Source: Geodermatophilus tzadiensis
GTDB lineage: Bacteria; Actinomycetota; Actinomycetes; Mycobacteriales; Geodermatophilaceae
Direction of reading: 5' to 3'
Assembly (NCBI RefSeq): GCF_003002915.1
Contig: NZ_PVTG01000017.1
Coordinates: 1 to 64,000, forward strand
Length of the DNA: 64,000 bases
The notes under the pieces were generated by a model. It did not search any database. It had not been told where the DNA came from and saw nothing but the letters and a program-made list of their open reading frames with translations. Positions 17,368 through 25,452 of this stretch are shown here, piece after piece (position 1 is the stretch's first letter; each line of letters starts with the position of its first letter). A program made the position numbers and the translations under genes.

Positions 17368-18506
17368 GCGCGCTGCCCCTGGTGGAGAGGGTCCGCGCCC
17401 GGCTGGCGCTCGAGCCCGGGCCGCCCAGCCGGGCCGCCGTCGCCGCGCTGGTCCGCGAGGAGGCCGGCCTGCTCGGGGACGCCGACGTCCTCGACGCGGT
17501 GCGCGACGCGGTCCACGAACTGGCGGGCGCCGGGCCGCTCGAGCCGCTGCTCCGGGAGCCCGGCGTCACCGACGTGCTGGTCAACGGTCCCGACGAGGTG
17601 TGGGTCGACCGCGGCTCGGGCCTCGAGCGCGCGGCGCTGCGCTTCCCCGACGAGGACGCCGTCCGCCGGCTGGCCGTGCGCCTGGCGGCCGGTGCCGGGC
17701 GCCGCCTCGACGACGCCGCGCCTTGGGTGGACGCCGGGCTGCCCGACGGCACCCGACTGCACGCCGTCCTCCCGCCGGTCTCCGCTACGGGCACGTGCCT
17801 CTCCCTGCGGGTGCTGCGCCGCTGCTCCCTCGACCTCGCCGACCTCACCGACCGCGGCACGCTGCCTGGCGGGTCGGCCGAGCTGCTGCGGGCGGTGCTG
17901 CGCGCCCGGTTGGCCTTCCTCGTCACCGGCGGCACGGGCTCGGGCAAGACGACGCTGCTGTCCGCGCTGCTCGGCGAGGTGCCCGTGGGTGAGCGCATCG
18001 TGCTCTGCGAGGACGCCGCCGAGCTCACCCCGGCCCACCCCCACGTCGTCCGGCTGCTCACCCGCCCGCCCAACGTCGAGGGCGCCGGGCAGGTCTCGCT
18101 GCGCGACCTGGTGCGTCAGGCGCTGCGGATGCGCCCCGACCGGCTCGTGGTCGGCGAGGTCCGCGGCGCGGAGGTCACCGACCTGCTCGCCGCGCTCAAC
18201 ACCGGCCACGACGGTGGCTGCGGCACGCTGCACGCCAACCGGCCGGGTGAGGTGCCGGCCCGGCTCGAGGCGCTCGGCGTGGCCGCCGGGCTGGACCGGG
18301 GGGCGGTGCACAGCCAGGCCGCGGCAGCGCTCGCCGTCGTGGTCCACCTGCGCCGCGGCCCGACCGGCCGCCGGGTGGAGGAGGTCGGCGTGGTGCGCCG
18401 CGACGGTGACCTGGTGGCCGTGGAGCCCGGCTGGCGCGCCAACGGCGGCCCGTGCCCCGGCCAGCGCCGGCTGGCCGCCCTTCTCGACGGCGGGACGGTC
18501 CCGTGA
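17364..18506 (+). CDS. tadA: TadA-type secretion ATPase (CpaF family)
   Basis: A 380-residue type II/IV secretion ATPase that powers Flp-pilus assembly. GPLEPLLREPGVTDVLVNG is the N-terminal domain hallmark; VTGGTGSGKTTLL near residue 190 is Walker A; LVRQALRMRPDRLVVGEVRG contains the Asp and Walker B boxes; GGCGTLHANRPGE holds the His box. GTG start overlaps the ssd stop (GTGA), and its own stop overlaps tadB, giving tight coupling. Confidence 0.95.
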   Translation: MSALPLVERVRARLALEPGPPSRAAVAALVREEAGLLGDADVLDAVRDAVHELAGAGPLEPLLREPGVTDVLVNGPDEVWVDRGSGLERAALRFPDEDAVRRLAVRLAAGAGRRLDDAAPWVDAGLPDGTRLHAVLPPVSATGTCLSLRVLRRCSLDLADLTDRGTLPGGSAELLRAVLRARLAFLVTGGTGSGKTTLLSALLGEVPVGERIVLCEDAAELTPAHPHVVRLLTRPPNVEGAGQVSLRDLVRQALRMRPDRLVVGEVRGAEVTDLLAALNTGHDGGCGTLHANRPGEVPARLEALGVAAGLDRGAVHSQAAAALAVVVHLRRGPTGRRVEEVGVVRRDGDLVAVEPGWRANGGPCPGQRRLAALLDGGTVP

Positions 18507-19294
18507 CCGCCGTGCTGCTGCTGGGCGCGGCCGCTGCGCTGCTGTGGCCCGGCGGCACCACGCTGCGGCGGCGGCGCCTCCGGCGGCTCACCCGCGGGCC
18601 ACGGCCGCCGGCACGGGCCGCGGTGCCGCCGTCGGCCTGGCCCGCCCTGGCCGCGGTCGCGGCGGCGGCCGGGGGAGTCCTGCTGAGCACTCCGCTGGTC
18701 GCCGCGCTCGCGGGCGCGGCGGCCGCCGCCGCGGTCCGGGCGGTCCTGCGGCAGCGGGCGGGCCGCCGGGACGAGGAACGGCTCGACGCCCTCGCCGACG
18801 CGCTGGCCGCCCTCGCCGCCGAGCTGCGCAGCGGCCGGCCGCTGGAGGCGGCCACCACGTCGGCGGTCGCCGTCTGCGCCGACGACGCCAGCGGCGCGGC
18901 GCTCGCCCGGGCGCTGCGGGCACCCGACGCCGCCGCGGAGGGGCCCGGTGCCGAGCTGGACCGGGCGCTGACCCGGGTGGCCGCGGCGGTGCGGCTCAGC
19001 GCGCACACCGGCTGCTCGCTGGCGGCCGTCGTCGGCGCCGTGGAGGACGACCTGCGCGCCCGGCGGCGGCAGCGGCTGGAGCTGCGCTCGGCGACCGCCG
19101 GCCCGCGGGCGAGCGCCGCGCTGCTGGCCGGGCTGCCGCTGCTGGGGCTGGCCATGGGCAGCGGCATCGGCGCCGACCCCTGGGCGGTGCTGACCACCAC
19201 CGCCGCGGGGCAGGTGCTGCTCGTCCTCGGCGTGGCCCTGGAGGCGGCCGGGCTCACCTGGTCGGCGCGGCTGGTCCGCCGCGCGCTGCGGTGA
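18503..19294 (+). CDS. tadB: TadB-like type II secretion inner-membrane protein
   Basis: A 263-residue protein. It has N-terminal helices (AVLLLGAAAALLWPGG), a cytoplasmic GspF-like domain with ALADALAALAAELRSGRPLEA and VAAAVRLSAHTGCSLAAVV, and C-terminal hydrophobic segments. TadB forms the membrane platform with TadC. GTG overlaps the tadA stop; the stop overlaps tadC. Very Ala/Arg-rich, typical of actinobacterial members. Confidence 0.88.
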   Translation: MTAVLLLGAAAALLWPGGTTLRRRRLRRLTRGPRPPARAAVPPSAWPALAAVAAAAGGVLLSTPLVAALAGAAAAAAVRAVLRQRAGRRDEERLDALADALAALAAELRSGRPLEAATTSAVAVCADDASGAALARALRAPDAAAEGPGAELDRALTRVAAAVRLSAHTGCSLAAVVGAVEDDLRARRRQRLELRSATAGPRASAALLAGLPLLGLAMGSGIGADPWAVLTTTAAGQVLLVLGVALEAAGLTWSARLVRRALR

Positions 19295-20025
19295 GCGGTC
19301 CCGCGGCGCTGGCCGCGCTGCTGCTCGCCGGCGCCCTCCTCGCCTGGCCCTCGTCGACCGCGCGGCTGGCGGCCCGCGTGCGATCGCTGAGCGGGCCACC
19401 GGTCCGGCCGCGCGCCGCCGGACCGCCCGGACCGCCGCCGGCCGGCGTGCGCCGCGTCCTCCTGCCGGCCGCAGCCGGGCTGGCGGCCGCGCTCCTGCTC
19501 GGCGGTGCCGCGGGCGCCGTGGCGGGTGCGGCCGTCGCCGTGCTCGCCGACCGGCTGCTGCAGCGGGGCCCGCGCGAGGACGACGGGGAGGCGGAGCTGG
19601 TCGGGGAGCTGCCGGTGGCCTGCGACCTGCTGGCCGTCTGCCTCGGGGCCGGGCTCCCGGTCGCCGGGGCCCTCGCCGCGGTGGCACCGGTCCTGCCCGG
19701 GCCGCTGGGGGACGCGCTGGCCGCCGTCGCGGGCCGGCTGCGGCTGGGCGCCGCGCCACGGGTCGCGTGGGGCGCCGCCCCCGGCCGGCTCGCCGGGCTG
19801 GGCCGGGTCCTGGTGCGGGCGGGGGAGTCCGGTGCCGCGGCGGTGCCCGCGCTGCGCGTGCTCGCCGCCGAGGCGCGCGCCGCGGCCCGCAGCCGCACCG
19901 AGGCCGGCGTGCGGCGGGCCGGGGTGTGGGTGCTCGCCCCGCTCGGCCTGTGCTTCCTGCCCGCCTTCGTCTGTCTCGGGGTCGCGCCGCTGGTCATCGG
20001 CATCGCCGGGCAGGTGTTCGGGTGA
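19291..20025 (+). CDS. tadC: TadC-like type II secretion inner-membrane protein
   Basis: A 244-residue second platform protein with the GspF pattern LVGELPVACDLLAVCLGAGLPVAGA and GRVLVRAGESGAAAVPALR. Hydrophobic ends are present, the last being LGLCFLPAFVCLGVAPLVIGIAG. Start GTG overlaps tadB. The coupled run ssd-tadA-tadB-tadC ends here; the next gene begins 57 bp later. Confidence 0.88.
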   Translation: MSGPAALAALLLAGALLAWPSSTARLAARVRSLSGPPVRPRAAGPPGPPPAGVRRVLLPAAAGLAAALLLGGAAGAVAGAAVAVLADRLLQRGPREDDGEAELVGELPVACDLLAVCLGAGLPVAGALAAVAPVLPGPLGDALAAVAGRLRLGAAPRVAWGAAPGRLAGLGRVLVRAGESGAAAVPALRVLAAEARAAARSRTEAGVRRAGVWVLAPLGLCFLPAFVCLGVAPLVIGIAGQVFG

Positions 20026-20081
20026 GCACCGTCCCGCTCCTCCGGGGTGCGCCGGGGAGGGCCACCGGGTAGCCGGAGGGC

Positions 20082-20714
20082 ATGGACCTGCTCGCGATCC
20101 CCCGTGCCCTCACCTCCACCACGCTGGCCCTGGGCACGGCGGTGCGCGGGTCGCGCGTCTTCCACCCCCGCGGACGGGCCGCTGCGGCGACCGTGGTGGC
20201 CGACGGGGACGGCGCCTGGGGCGCCCGCGTCCTCGACGAGGCGGGCACGTACGACGTGGTCGTCCGGGTCTCGCGCGGCGCCGGGCTGCCCCGGCCGCTG
20301 CCCGACGTCATCGGGCTCGCCGTCCGCTTCCCCGGCCTGGGACGGGACGGCGGGCCGCTGGACGTGCTGGTGAACACCGCGGGCGGGCCGCCCGGCCTGC
20401 GGCACGTGTTCCTCCCGCACCCGCTGGGCCGGACGTTCTCCTCCGTGCTGCCCTACCGCACCGGGACGGGGCGCCTGGTCCTGCTCGGCGCGCGCAGCGA
20501 CCGCACCGGCACGGGCTGGGAGCTGCTCGCGGCACCGCTCACCGGCGACTGGACGCGCTGGGCGCGGCTGACCCTCGAGGCGCAACTCCCCGCCACCGAG
20601 GCCGAGCAGCTGCGGTTCCGGCCGACCCTCGGCGCGGACGACCTCCAGCCGGTGGCGCTCTTCCGCGACGTCCGCGACCGGTCCTACCGGGAGAGCCAGG
20701 CGCTGCGCCGCTGA
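20082..20714 (+). CDS. Catalase-fold-like protein, function unknown
   Basis: A 210-residue soluble protein. SRVFHPRGRAAAATVV resembles the catalase segment around the distal histidine, and LPDVIGLAVRFPG with DVLVNTAGG resembles the stretch ending in the distal asparagine. The C-terminal region with the proximal haem tyrosine is not recognisable, so haem-catalase activity is doubtful; some relatives are labelled 'phosphodiesterase'. The assignment is by eye and weak. It sits between tadC and the Flp pilin gene, an unexpected place. ATG at 20082 follows TAGCCG by 6 nt, the same arrangement as before the glgC-like gene. Confidence 0.6.
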   Translation: MDLLAIPRALTSTTLALGTAVRGSRVFHPRGRAAAATVVADGDGAWGARVLDEAGTYDVVVRVSRGAGLPRPLPDVIGLAVRFPGLGRDGGPLDVLVNTAGGPPGLRHVFLPHPLGRTFSSVLPYRTGTGRLVLLGARSDRTGTGWELLAAPLTGDWTRWARLTLEAQLPATEAEQLRFRPTLGADDLQPVALFRDVRDRSYRESQALRR

Positions 20715-20715
20715 A

Positions 20716-20747
20716 CCGTCCACAGGGACGGTCTCCGCCCACAGGTC
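20716..20747 (+). promoter_or_regulatory. Bipartite CCGTCCACA element upstream of the Flp pilin gene
   Basis: CCGTCCACA (20716-20724), 10 nt, CCGCCCACA (20735-20743), then GGTC. Core spacing is 19 bp, as at 16173 and 31411. It starts 2 nt after the catalase-like gene stop and ends 85 bp before the pilin GTG. The first half also forms a small hairpin, ACCGTCC (20715-20721) with GGACGGT (20726-20732), so a terminator role for that half cannot be excluded. Confidence 0.58.
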
Positions 20748-20795
20748 CGCCGCGGCCCTGGAACGGGCCGGAGGGTGCCCGCAGGGTCGGGTCGT

Positions 20796-20813
20796 GCCCC
20801 GCACCGGCGGGGC
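20796..20813 (+). promoter_or_regulatory. Hairpin in the pilin leader
   Basis: GCCCCGC (20796-20802) and GCGGGGC (20807-20813) form a perfect 7-bp stem with a 4-nt loop. It lies 8 nt before the AGGAGGA ribosome binding site (about 20821-20827) of the Flp pilin gene. It may be a 5'-UTR stability or attenuation element; it is too close to the ribosome binding site to be a simple terminator. Confidence 0.4.
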
Positions 20814-20831
20814 GGACCCGAGGAGGACCCC

Positions 20832-21098
20832 GTGACCGTCGAGCACCCCAGCACCCCCGGACCGGACGGCGACGTCCTCGCCCCGGCCGCGCACGCGCCC
20901 GCTCCCCGGCGGGAGCTCGCCGCCCGCTGGCGACGCCTCCGCACGGAACCGGAGGCCGGGATGAGCACCGCCGAGTACGCCGTCGGCACCGTCGCGGCGT
21001 GCGCGTTCGCCGCGGTGCTGTACCAGGTGGTGACCGGCGGCTCGATCGTCACCGCGCTCGGCGACCTGGTCGAGTCCGCGCTGACCGTCCTGTCCTGA
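20832..21098 (+). CDS. Flp-type pilin (DUF4244-like)
   Basis: An 88-residue prepilin. After a long cytoplasmic leader, EAGMSTAEYAVGTVAACAF carries the Flp processing site: cleavage after Gly, Glu at +5, Tyr at +6, then one hydrophobic helix. It is the probable filament subunit of the Tad system, matching Rv3656c by position. GTG start follows a strong AGGAGGA ribosome binding site by 4 nt, the best one in this locus, as expected for an abundant structural protein. No prepilin peptidase gene is in the window. Confidence 0.88.
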   Translation: MTVEHPSTPGPDGDVLAPAAHAPAPRRELAARWRRLRTEPEAGMSTAEYAVGTVAACAFAAVLYQVVTGGSIVTALGDLVESALTVLS

Positions 21099-21100
21099 CC

Positions 21101-21484
21101 GTGCGCCGGTCGCGCACCGGGGCCCGCGTCGCCGGGCGGCGGGAGGCCGGCATGGTCACCGCCGAGACCGCCGTCGTGCTGCCCGTGCTGCTGCTGGTGC
21201 TGGCTGCCGTCGTGGCCGCGGTGGTGGTCGTCGGCGTGCAGCTGCGCTGCGTCGACGCCGCCCGGGAGGGAGCCCGGGCCGCCGCCCGCGGGGAGGACCC
21301 GGCCGTCGTCCGGGCGGTGACCGCCCGGGTGGCGCCCGACGGGGCGGTGACCACGGTGGCGGTCGCCGGCGCCGAGGTCCGGGTGACGGTCAGCGCCGAG
21401 GTGGTCCCGGTGGGGCCGGTGCGCCTCGGCGTCGAGGTCGGCGCGACCGCGGTCGCCCGGCTCGAACCGGGAGTGGCCGCGTGA
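21101..21484 (+). CDS. TadE-like pseudopilin
   Basis: A 127-residue protein. REAGMVTAETAVVLPVLLLV has a prepilin-type site (cleavage after Gly, Glu at +5) followed by a hydrophobic helix. The periplasmic/outer part (CVDAAREGARAAARGE) is typical of TadE. It is a minor pseudopilin of the Flp/Tad apparatus. It starts 2 nt after the pilin stop and overlaps the next gene by 4 bp. Confidence 0.85.
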   Translation: MRRSRTGARVAGRREAGMVTAETAVVLPVLLLVLAAVVAAVVVVGVQLRCVDAAREGARAAARGEDPAVVRAVTARVAPDGAVTTVAVAGAEVRVTVSAEVVPVGPVRLGVEVGATAVARLEPGVAA

Positions 21485-21837
21485 CCGCCGACCGGGAGCG
21501 GGGCTCGGCCACCGTCTGGACCGTCGCCCTCGCCGGCGTCCTCGCCGCGATCGGGCTGGCCGCGGTGCTGGTCGGCGCCGCCGTCGTCGCCCGGCACCGG
21601 GCGGGATCGGCCGCCGATCTGGCCGCCCTCGCCGCCGCCTCCCGGGCGGTGGCCGGCGACCCCGCCGCGTGCGACACGGCCGGCGAGGTCGCCCGGGCCA
21701 ACGGCGCCGCGCTCACCGCCTGCACCGTCGGGGACGGCGCCGTCGTCGAGGTCGACGTCGCGGTGACCGTCCCGCTGGGGCCGCTGGGCACCCGCACGGC
21801 CCGGGCCCTCGCCCGCGCCGGCCCGGTGACGCCGTGA
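21481..21837 (+). CDS. Helicase/secretion-neighbourhood TadE-like protein
   Basis: A 118-residue protein: RERGSATVWTVALAGVLAAI gives a pseudopilin-like N-terminal helix, but Glu at +5 is absent (Trp instead). HRAGSAADLAALAAASRA and two cysteines in the C-terminal domain (ACDTAG and TACTVG) are visible. Position and pattern match Rv3654c, known as the 'helicase/secretion neighbourhood TadE-like' family. Probably a minor component that is processed differently or not at all. GTG overlaps the preceding stop. Confidence 0.82.
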   Translation: MTADRERGSATVWTVALAGVLAAIGLAAVLVGAAVVARHRAGSAADLAALAAASRAVAGDPAACDTAGEVARANGAALTACTVGDGAVVEVDVAVTVPLGPLGTRTARALARAGPVTP

Positions 21838-21863
21838 CCGGGCGCCACCGGGCCGCGGGACGG

Positions 21864-23444
21864 TCAGCGCTCGGCCGGCTCCGCCGTGGGCTGCAGCGGG
21901 GTGCGCCGGCCCGCGCGGTGGACGGAGGCGCGGGGGTCGTCGGTCACCGGAGGGGCCACGGACTCCCGCGCCGGGACCAGCCGCGGGCCGGCCGGGCCGA
22001 AGACGTACCGGGGCTCGGGGAAGGCGAACAGCAGCGCCAGGTAGACGACCGCGGCCAGCCCCAGCGACATGGGCAGGCTGACGTCCACGCCGCCGGCGGC
22101 GTTGCGGAACGGGCCCTCGATCAGCGGCGGGTAGTTGGCGAACAGCAGGCCCACGACGGCCGCGGGGATCCAGGCGGCCATCCCGCGCCAGTTGACGCCC
22201 TCGGTGAACCAGTAACGCCCACCCAGCCGGCCCTGGTTGAAGACCTGCACGTCGACCGGCGAGTAGTGGCCGCGGCGCACCCAGTAGCCGATCATCATGA
22301 TCACCATCCACGGCGTCGTGCAGATGACGATCGCGCCGATGAAGGCGTTCACGCTGGCGAGCAGGTCGAACACCAGCCGGCCGACCAGGATGAAGACGAA
22401 CGCCAGCGTCCCGATGACCAGCGACGCCTGGACGCGGTTGAGCCGGGGGAAGACCGAGGAGAAGTCCAGCCCCGTCCCGTACAGCGAGGTGACGCCGGTC
22501 GACATGCCGCCGAGGAAGGCCACCACCATGAGCAGGACGGCGTACCACAGCGGCGAGACCTGGATCAGCGCGAAGACGTAGTCGGCCTCCCCGGCCACGA
22601 GGGTCGCCGTCCCGACGCCGAAGAGGAACGGCACCAGGGTGGCCAGCTGGCCGATGAAGGTCGCCCCCATCAGCCGCGAGGGCCGCGTGTCGGCGGGGAT
22701 GTAGCGCGACCAGTCGCCGAGGAAGGCGCCGAAGCTGACCGGGTTGCCCATGACGATCAGCGCGGAGAGCACGAAGGTCGGCCAGAAGCCGCCCAGCGCG
22801 TAGGCGTCGGGGCCGGGGTCGTAGCCGGGGTCGAACAGCGTGGCGTAGGCGACCAGGCCGAGCAGCATCAGCACCGTGTTGGCCAGCACCACGACCTTGT
22901 TGACCAGCAGCATCAGCTGGTAGCCGAAGACCACCACGACGATGACCAGCGCGCCGAGGACGGCGTAGATGACCCCGCGGAGCAGGTCGGAGTCGCCGGT
23001 CCCGAACAGCCGGGTCGAGGCGCCGACCAGCGCGTCCCCGCTGACCCAGACCGAGATCGAGTAGAAGGAGATCGCGGTCAGCAGCGACAGGAACGAGCCC
23101 AGGACCCGCCCGCGGACGCCGAAGTGCGCGCCCGACGACACGGCGTTGTTCGTGCCGGTGCGCGGGCCGAACAGGCCCATCGGCATGAGGATCAGCGCGC
23201 CGACCACCACGCCCACGACCGTCGCCGCCACCGCCTCCACCAGGTCGAGGCCCAGCAGCACCGGGAAGGTGCCGAGGATGACGGTGGCGAAGGTGTTGGC
23301 GCCGCCGAACTGGATGCGGAACAGGTCGAAGGGCCTCGACGTCCGCTCCGCGTCGGGGATCGTGTCGATCCCGTGCTGCTCGACCTCGGTCGCCCGCGGA
23401 CGCCGCTGTCCGGCCGCCGGCCCGGCGATCTCCGCTCCACTCAT
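21864..23444 (-). CDS. NCS1-type purine/cytosine permease family transporter
   Basis: A 526-residue protein with about 12 hydrophobic helices. The N-terminal FDLFRIQFGGANTFATVILG, LMPMGLFGPRTGTNNAVSSG and later NPVSFGAFLGDWSRYIP are characteristic of NCS1 nucleobase/hydantoin/cytosine:cation symporters. It imports a nitrogen heterocycle or related compound into the cell. ATG at 23442-23444 with GGGGAG 6 nt upstream fixes the start. Divergent from an XRE-cupin regulator, which likely controls it, and at the edge of a catabolic-looking block. Confidence 0.9.
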   Translation of the reverse strand: MSGAEIAGPAAGQRRPRATEVEQHGIDTIPDAERTSRPFDLFRIQFGGANTFATVILGTFPVLLGLDLVEAVAATVVGVVVGALILMPMGLFGPRTGTNNAVSSGAHFGVRGRVLGSFLSLLTAISFYSISVWVSGDALVGASTRLFGTGDSDLLRGVIYAVLGALVIVVVVFGYQLMLLVNKVVVLANTVLMLLGLVAYATLFDPGYDPGPDAYALGGFWPTFVLSALIVMGNPVSFGAFLGDWSRYIPADTRPSRLMGATFIGQLATLVPFLFGVGTATLVAGEADYVFALIQVSPLWYAVLLMVVAFLGGMSTGVTSLYGTGLDFSSVFPRLNRVQASLVIGTLAFVFILVGRLVFDLLASVNAFIGAIVICTTPWMVIMMIGYWVRRGHYSPVDVQVFNQGRLGGRYWFTEGVNWRGMAAWIPAAVVGLLFANYPPLIEGPFRNAAGGVDVSLPMSLGLAAVVYLALLFAFPEPRYVFGPAGPRLVPARESVAPPVTDDPRASVHRAGRRTPLQPTAEPAER

Positions 23445-23489
23445 GTGCACTCCCCGTCGAGGCGGTGGACGCACCACCGCGGTGCGCAG

Positions 23490-23518
23490 AATGTAGAGGC
23501 GAGTTGCCCTCTGGACAA
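23490..23518 (-). promoter_or_regulatory. Promoter for the NCS1 permease
   Basis: On the minus strand TTGTCC (complement of 23513-23518), a 17-bp spacer, and TACATT (complement of 23490-23495). This is a good sigma-70-like promoter in an unusually AT-rich stretch. It overlaps the candidate promoter of the divergent regulator. Confidence 0.62.
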
Positions 23519-23532
23519 CGGTCGTTTACCAA
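23504..23532 (+). promoter_or_regulatory. Candidate promoter for the XRE-cupin regulator
   Basis: TTGCCC (23504-23509), 17-bp spacer, TACCAA (23527-23532) on the plus strand. It is interleaved with the permease promoter so a regulator bound here could act on both directions. Confidence 0.4.
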
Positions 23533-23579
23533 GAGTTGACTCAGGTCGTCGAGGTGCGGCAGACGGCGAGGGGGACGGT

Positions 23580-24161
23580 GTGGCGGGGGAGGTGCGGCGG
23601 CTCACCCGGCCCGGTGACCCGGCCGACGCGCTGGTCGGCGCCCGCCTGCGGGCCGCGCGTCAGGCGGCGGGCCTGACCCTCGCCGCCGTCGCCGCGCAGG
23701 CCGGGCTCACCAAGGGCTTCCTCAGCCGGCTCGAGCGTGACGAGGTCTCGCCCTCGGTCGCCTCCCTCGTGGCGGTGTGCGGCGTGCTCGGCATCGGCGT
23801 CGGGCAGCTGTTCGAGCCGCCCGCGACCTCGCTGGTCCGCGCGGCCGAGGCCCCGCCGATCCACTTCGGGGGCGCCGGCGTCCGCGAGGTGCTGCTCACG
23901 GCGGGGATGCAGCGGGCGCTACACGTCATCCGGTCGGTCGTCGAACCCGGTGGGGGTGGCGGCGAGGAGCTCTACTCCCTGGCCTGCGACGTGGAGTTCG
24001 TCCACGTGCTCCGCGGCCGGCTGCGGCTGCTGCTGCCCGGCGAGGTGGTCGACCTGGACGAGGGGGACGCCTTCACCATGCCGGGGGCGACGCCGCACAC
24101 CTGGCTCAACGTGTCGTCGGCCGCCTGCGAGGTGCTGTGGGTCCTCACCCCCGCCCCCTGA
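23580..24161 (+). CDS. XRE-family regulator with C-terminal cupin domain
   Basis: A 193-residue protein. Residues about 15-70 form a helix-turn-helix (GARLRAARQAAGLTLAAVAA, FLSRLERDEVSPSVASLVA). Residues about 110-190 form a small cupin with EFVHVLRGRLRLLLPGEV and MPGATPHTW. The type senses a small ligand and represses or activates a neighbouring transporter/catabolic operon. GTG at 23580 follows a GAGGGGG ribosome binding site. It is divergent from the NCS1 permease and is followed 22 bp later by the cyclase gene, so local regulation of both is likely. Confidence 0.88.
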   Translation: MAGEVRRLTRPGDPADALVGARLRAARQAAGLTLAAVAAQAGLTKGFLSRLERDEVSPSVASLVAVCGVLGIGVGQLFEPPATSLVRAAEAPPIHFGGAGVREVLLTAGMQRALHVIRSVVEPGGGGGEELYSLACDVEFVHVLRGRLRLLLPGEVVDLDEGDAFTMPGATPHTWLNVSSAACEVLWVLTPAP

Positions 24162-24183
24162 CCGCCGTCCCCGAGGAGGCCCG

Positions 24184-24858
24184 GTGACCCGTCCCGTCCG
24201 CGACGTCGTGGACCTCTCCCACCCGCTCGACGACGACACCCCGGTCTACCCCGGGGACCCGGTCGCCCGGTTCAGCCCGGCCACCACCGTGGCGGCCGAC
24301 GGCTACAACGTCCTGCACGTGCGGATGGGCTCGCAGACCGGCACGCACGTCGACGCGCCCTACCACTTCCTGGAGGACGGTCCGCGCATCGACGAGATCC
24401 CGCTGGAGCACTGCCTCGGGCCCGCCGTCGTCGCCGACGTCCGCGGCAAGCCGCCGCACGGCCGGATCGAGTGGGCCGACCTGGCGCCCTGGGTCGACCG
24501 GCTGGCGCCCGGGCGGATCCTGCTGCTGCGCACCGGGTGGGACGAGCACTGGGGCACCGACGCCTACTTCGACCACCCCTACCTGACCGGCGAGGCCGCC
24601 GCCCGGGTGGTCGACGCCGGCGTGCGCACCGTGGGGCTCGACGCGCTCAGCCTCGACGAGACCGTCCTCGGCGGGGAGCCCGCGGACGGTTTCGCCGCCC
24701 ACCTCGCCGTGCTCGGCGCCGGGGGCGTCATCGTCGAGAACCTGCGTGACCTGGGCCGGGTCCCCGCGGTCGACCCGGTGGTCAGCGTGCTGCCCCTGCG
24801 GCTGGCCGGCGCCGACGGCGCCCCCGTCCGCGCCGTGGCCTTCCGCCTGTCGGCCTGA
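24184..24858 (+). CDS. Cyclase family protein (kynurenine formamidase-like fold)
   Basis: A 224-residue metal-dependent hydrolase. DLSHPLDDDTPVYPGDP opens the domain. QTGTHVDAPYHFLEDG supplies the metal ligands of the H-x-G-T-H-x-D-x-P-x-H motif, with Gln in the first His position, a variant common in this family. The late GGVIVENLRDLG is also typical. Members open amides or lactones, for example N-formylkynurenine. GTG at 24184 follows GAGGAGG. It is likely cotranscribed with the regulator; the reaction is unknown, but the NCS1 transporter suggests a nitrogen-containing ring compound. Confidence 0.85.
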   Translation: MTRPVRDVVDLSHPLDDDTPVYPGDPVARFSPATTVAADGYNVLHVRMGSQTGTHVDAPYHFLEDGPRIDEIPLEHCLGPAVVADVRGKPPHGRIEWADLAPWVDRLAPGRILLLRTGWDEHWGTDAYFDHPYLTGEAAARVVDAGVRTVGLDALSLDETVLGGEPADGFAAHLAVLGAGGVIVENLRDLGRVPAVDPVVSVLPLRLAGADGAPVRAVAFRLSA

Positions 24859-24864
24859 GGGCGC

Positions 24865-25452
24865 TCAGGGGCGCAGCTGACCGCCGCGGCCGAGCGTGAC
24901 GAGCTGTCCGACGACCGACCCGGCCGCCTCGCCGCACAGGTAGGACACGGCGGCCGCGACCACCGCGGGGGCCGGCGGGTCCTCCGGGTCGGTGACCACC
25001 TGGTTGACCGCGACGGCGTCCGGGCCGAGGTCCCGGGCGAGGGTCTTGGTCAGCGCGACGAGCGCACCCTGCGCCGCGGCGGCGGCCGTCGACCCCGGCC
25101 GGTCGGCCACCGTCCACCCGCTGCCCAGGAACACCAGCCGCCCGGCCCCGGACCGCCGCAGGGCGGGCGCGGCCGCGCGGACGAGCCGGAACGCGGGGTC
25201 CAGGCAGGCCATCACGTCGGCGTACCAGCGCTGCGGGTCGTTCCCGGGGAAGGGCGCCGGGGGCGGCTGCCCGACCGCGCAGACCAGGACGTGCAGCGTG
25301 CCCGCCGCGCCGGCGGCCTCCGCGACCGCGGCGAACGGGTCGGTCGCGGCCGGCACGGCGGTGACCCGCAGGCCGTCCGCGGTCAGCCGGCCGTGCACGG
25401 CCTCGGCGACGGCGGCGTCGTCGCAGCGGAGGAGGGCGCTCCGGTCGGCCAT
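24865..25452 (-). CDS. Degenerate short-chain dehydrogenase/reductase (probable pseudoenzyme)
   Basis: A 195-residue SDR-fold protein. It aligns with its neighbour over LVALTKTLARDLG and similar helices but lacks the N-terminal TGxxxGxG cofactor motif (it begins MADRSALLRCDDAAV). Where the active-site YxxxK should be it reads AAAAQ, so both Tyr and Lys are missing. It is intact, not frameshifted, so it is probably a structural or regulatory subunit. Start ATG at 25450-25452 shares one base with the stop of the upstream active SDR gene, implying coupled synthesis. Confidence 0.78.
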   Translation of the reverse strand: MADRSALLRCDDAAVAEAVHGRLTADGLRVTAVPAATDPFAAVAEAAGAAGTLHVLVCAVGQPPPAPFPGNDPQRWYADVMACLDPAFRLVRAAAPALRRSGAGRLVFLGSGWTVADRPGSTAAAAAQGALVALTKTLARDLGPDAVAVNQVVTDPEDPPAPAVVAAAVSYLCGEAAGSVVGQLVTLGRGGQLRP

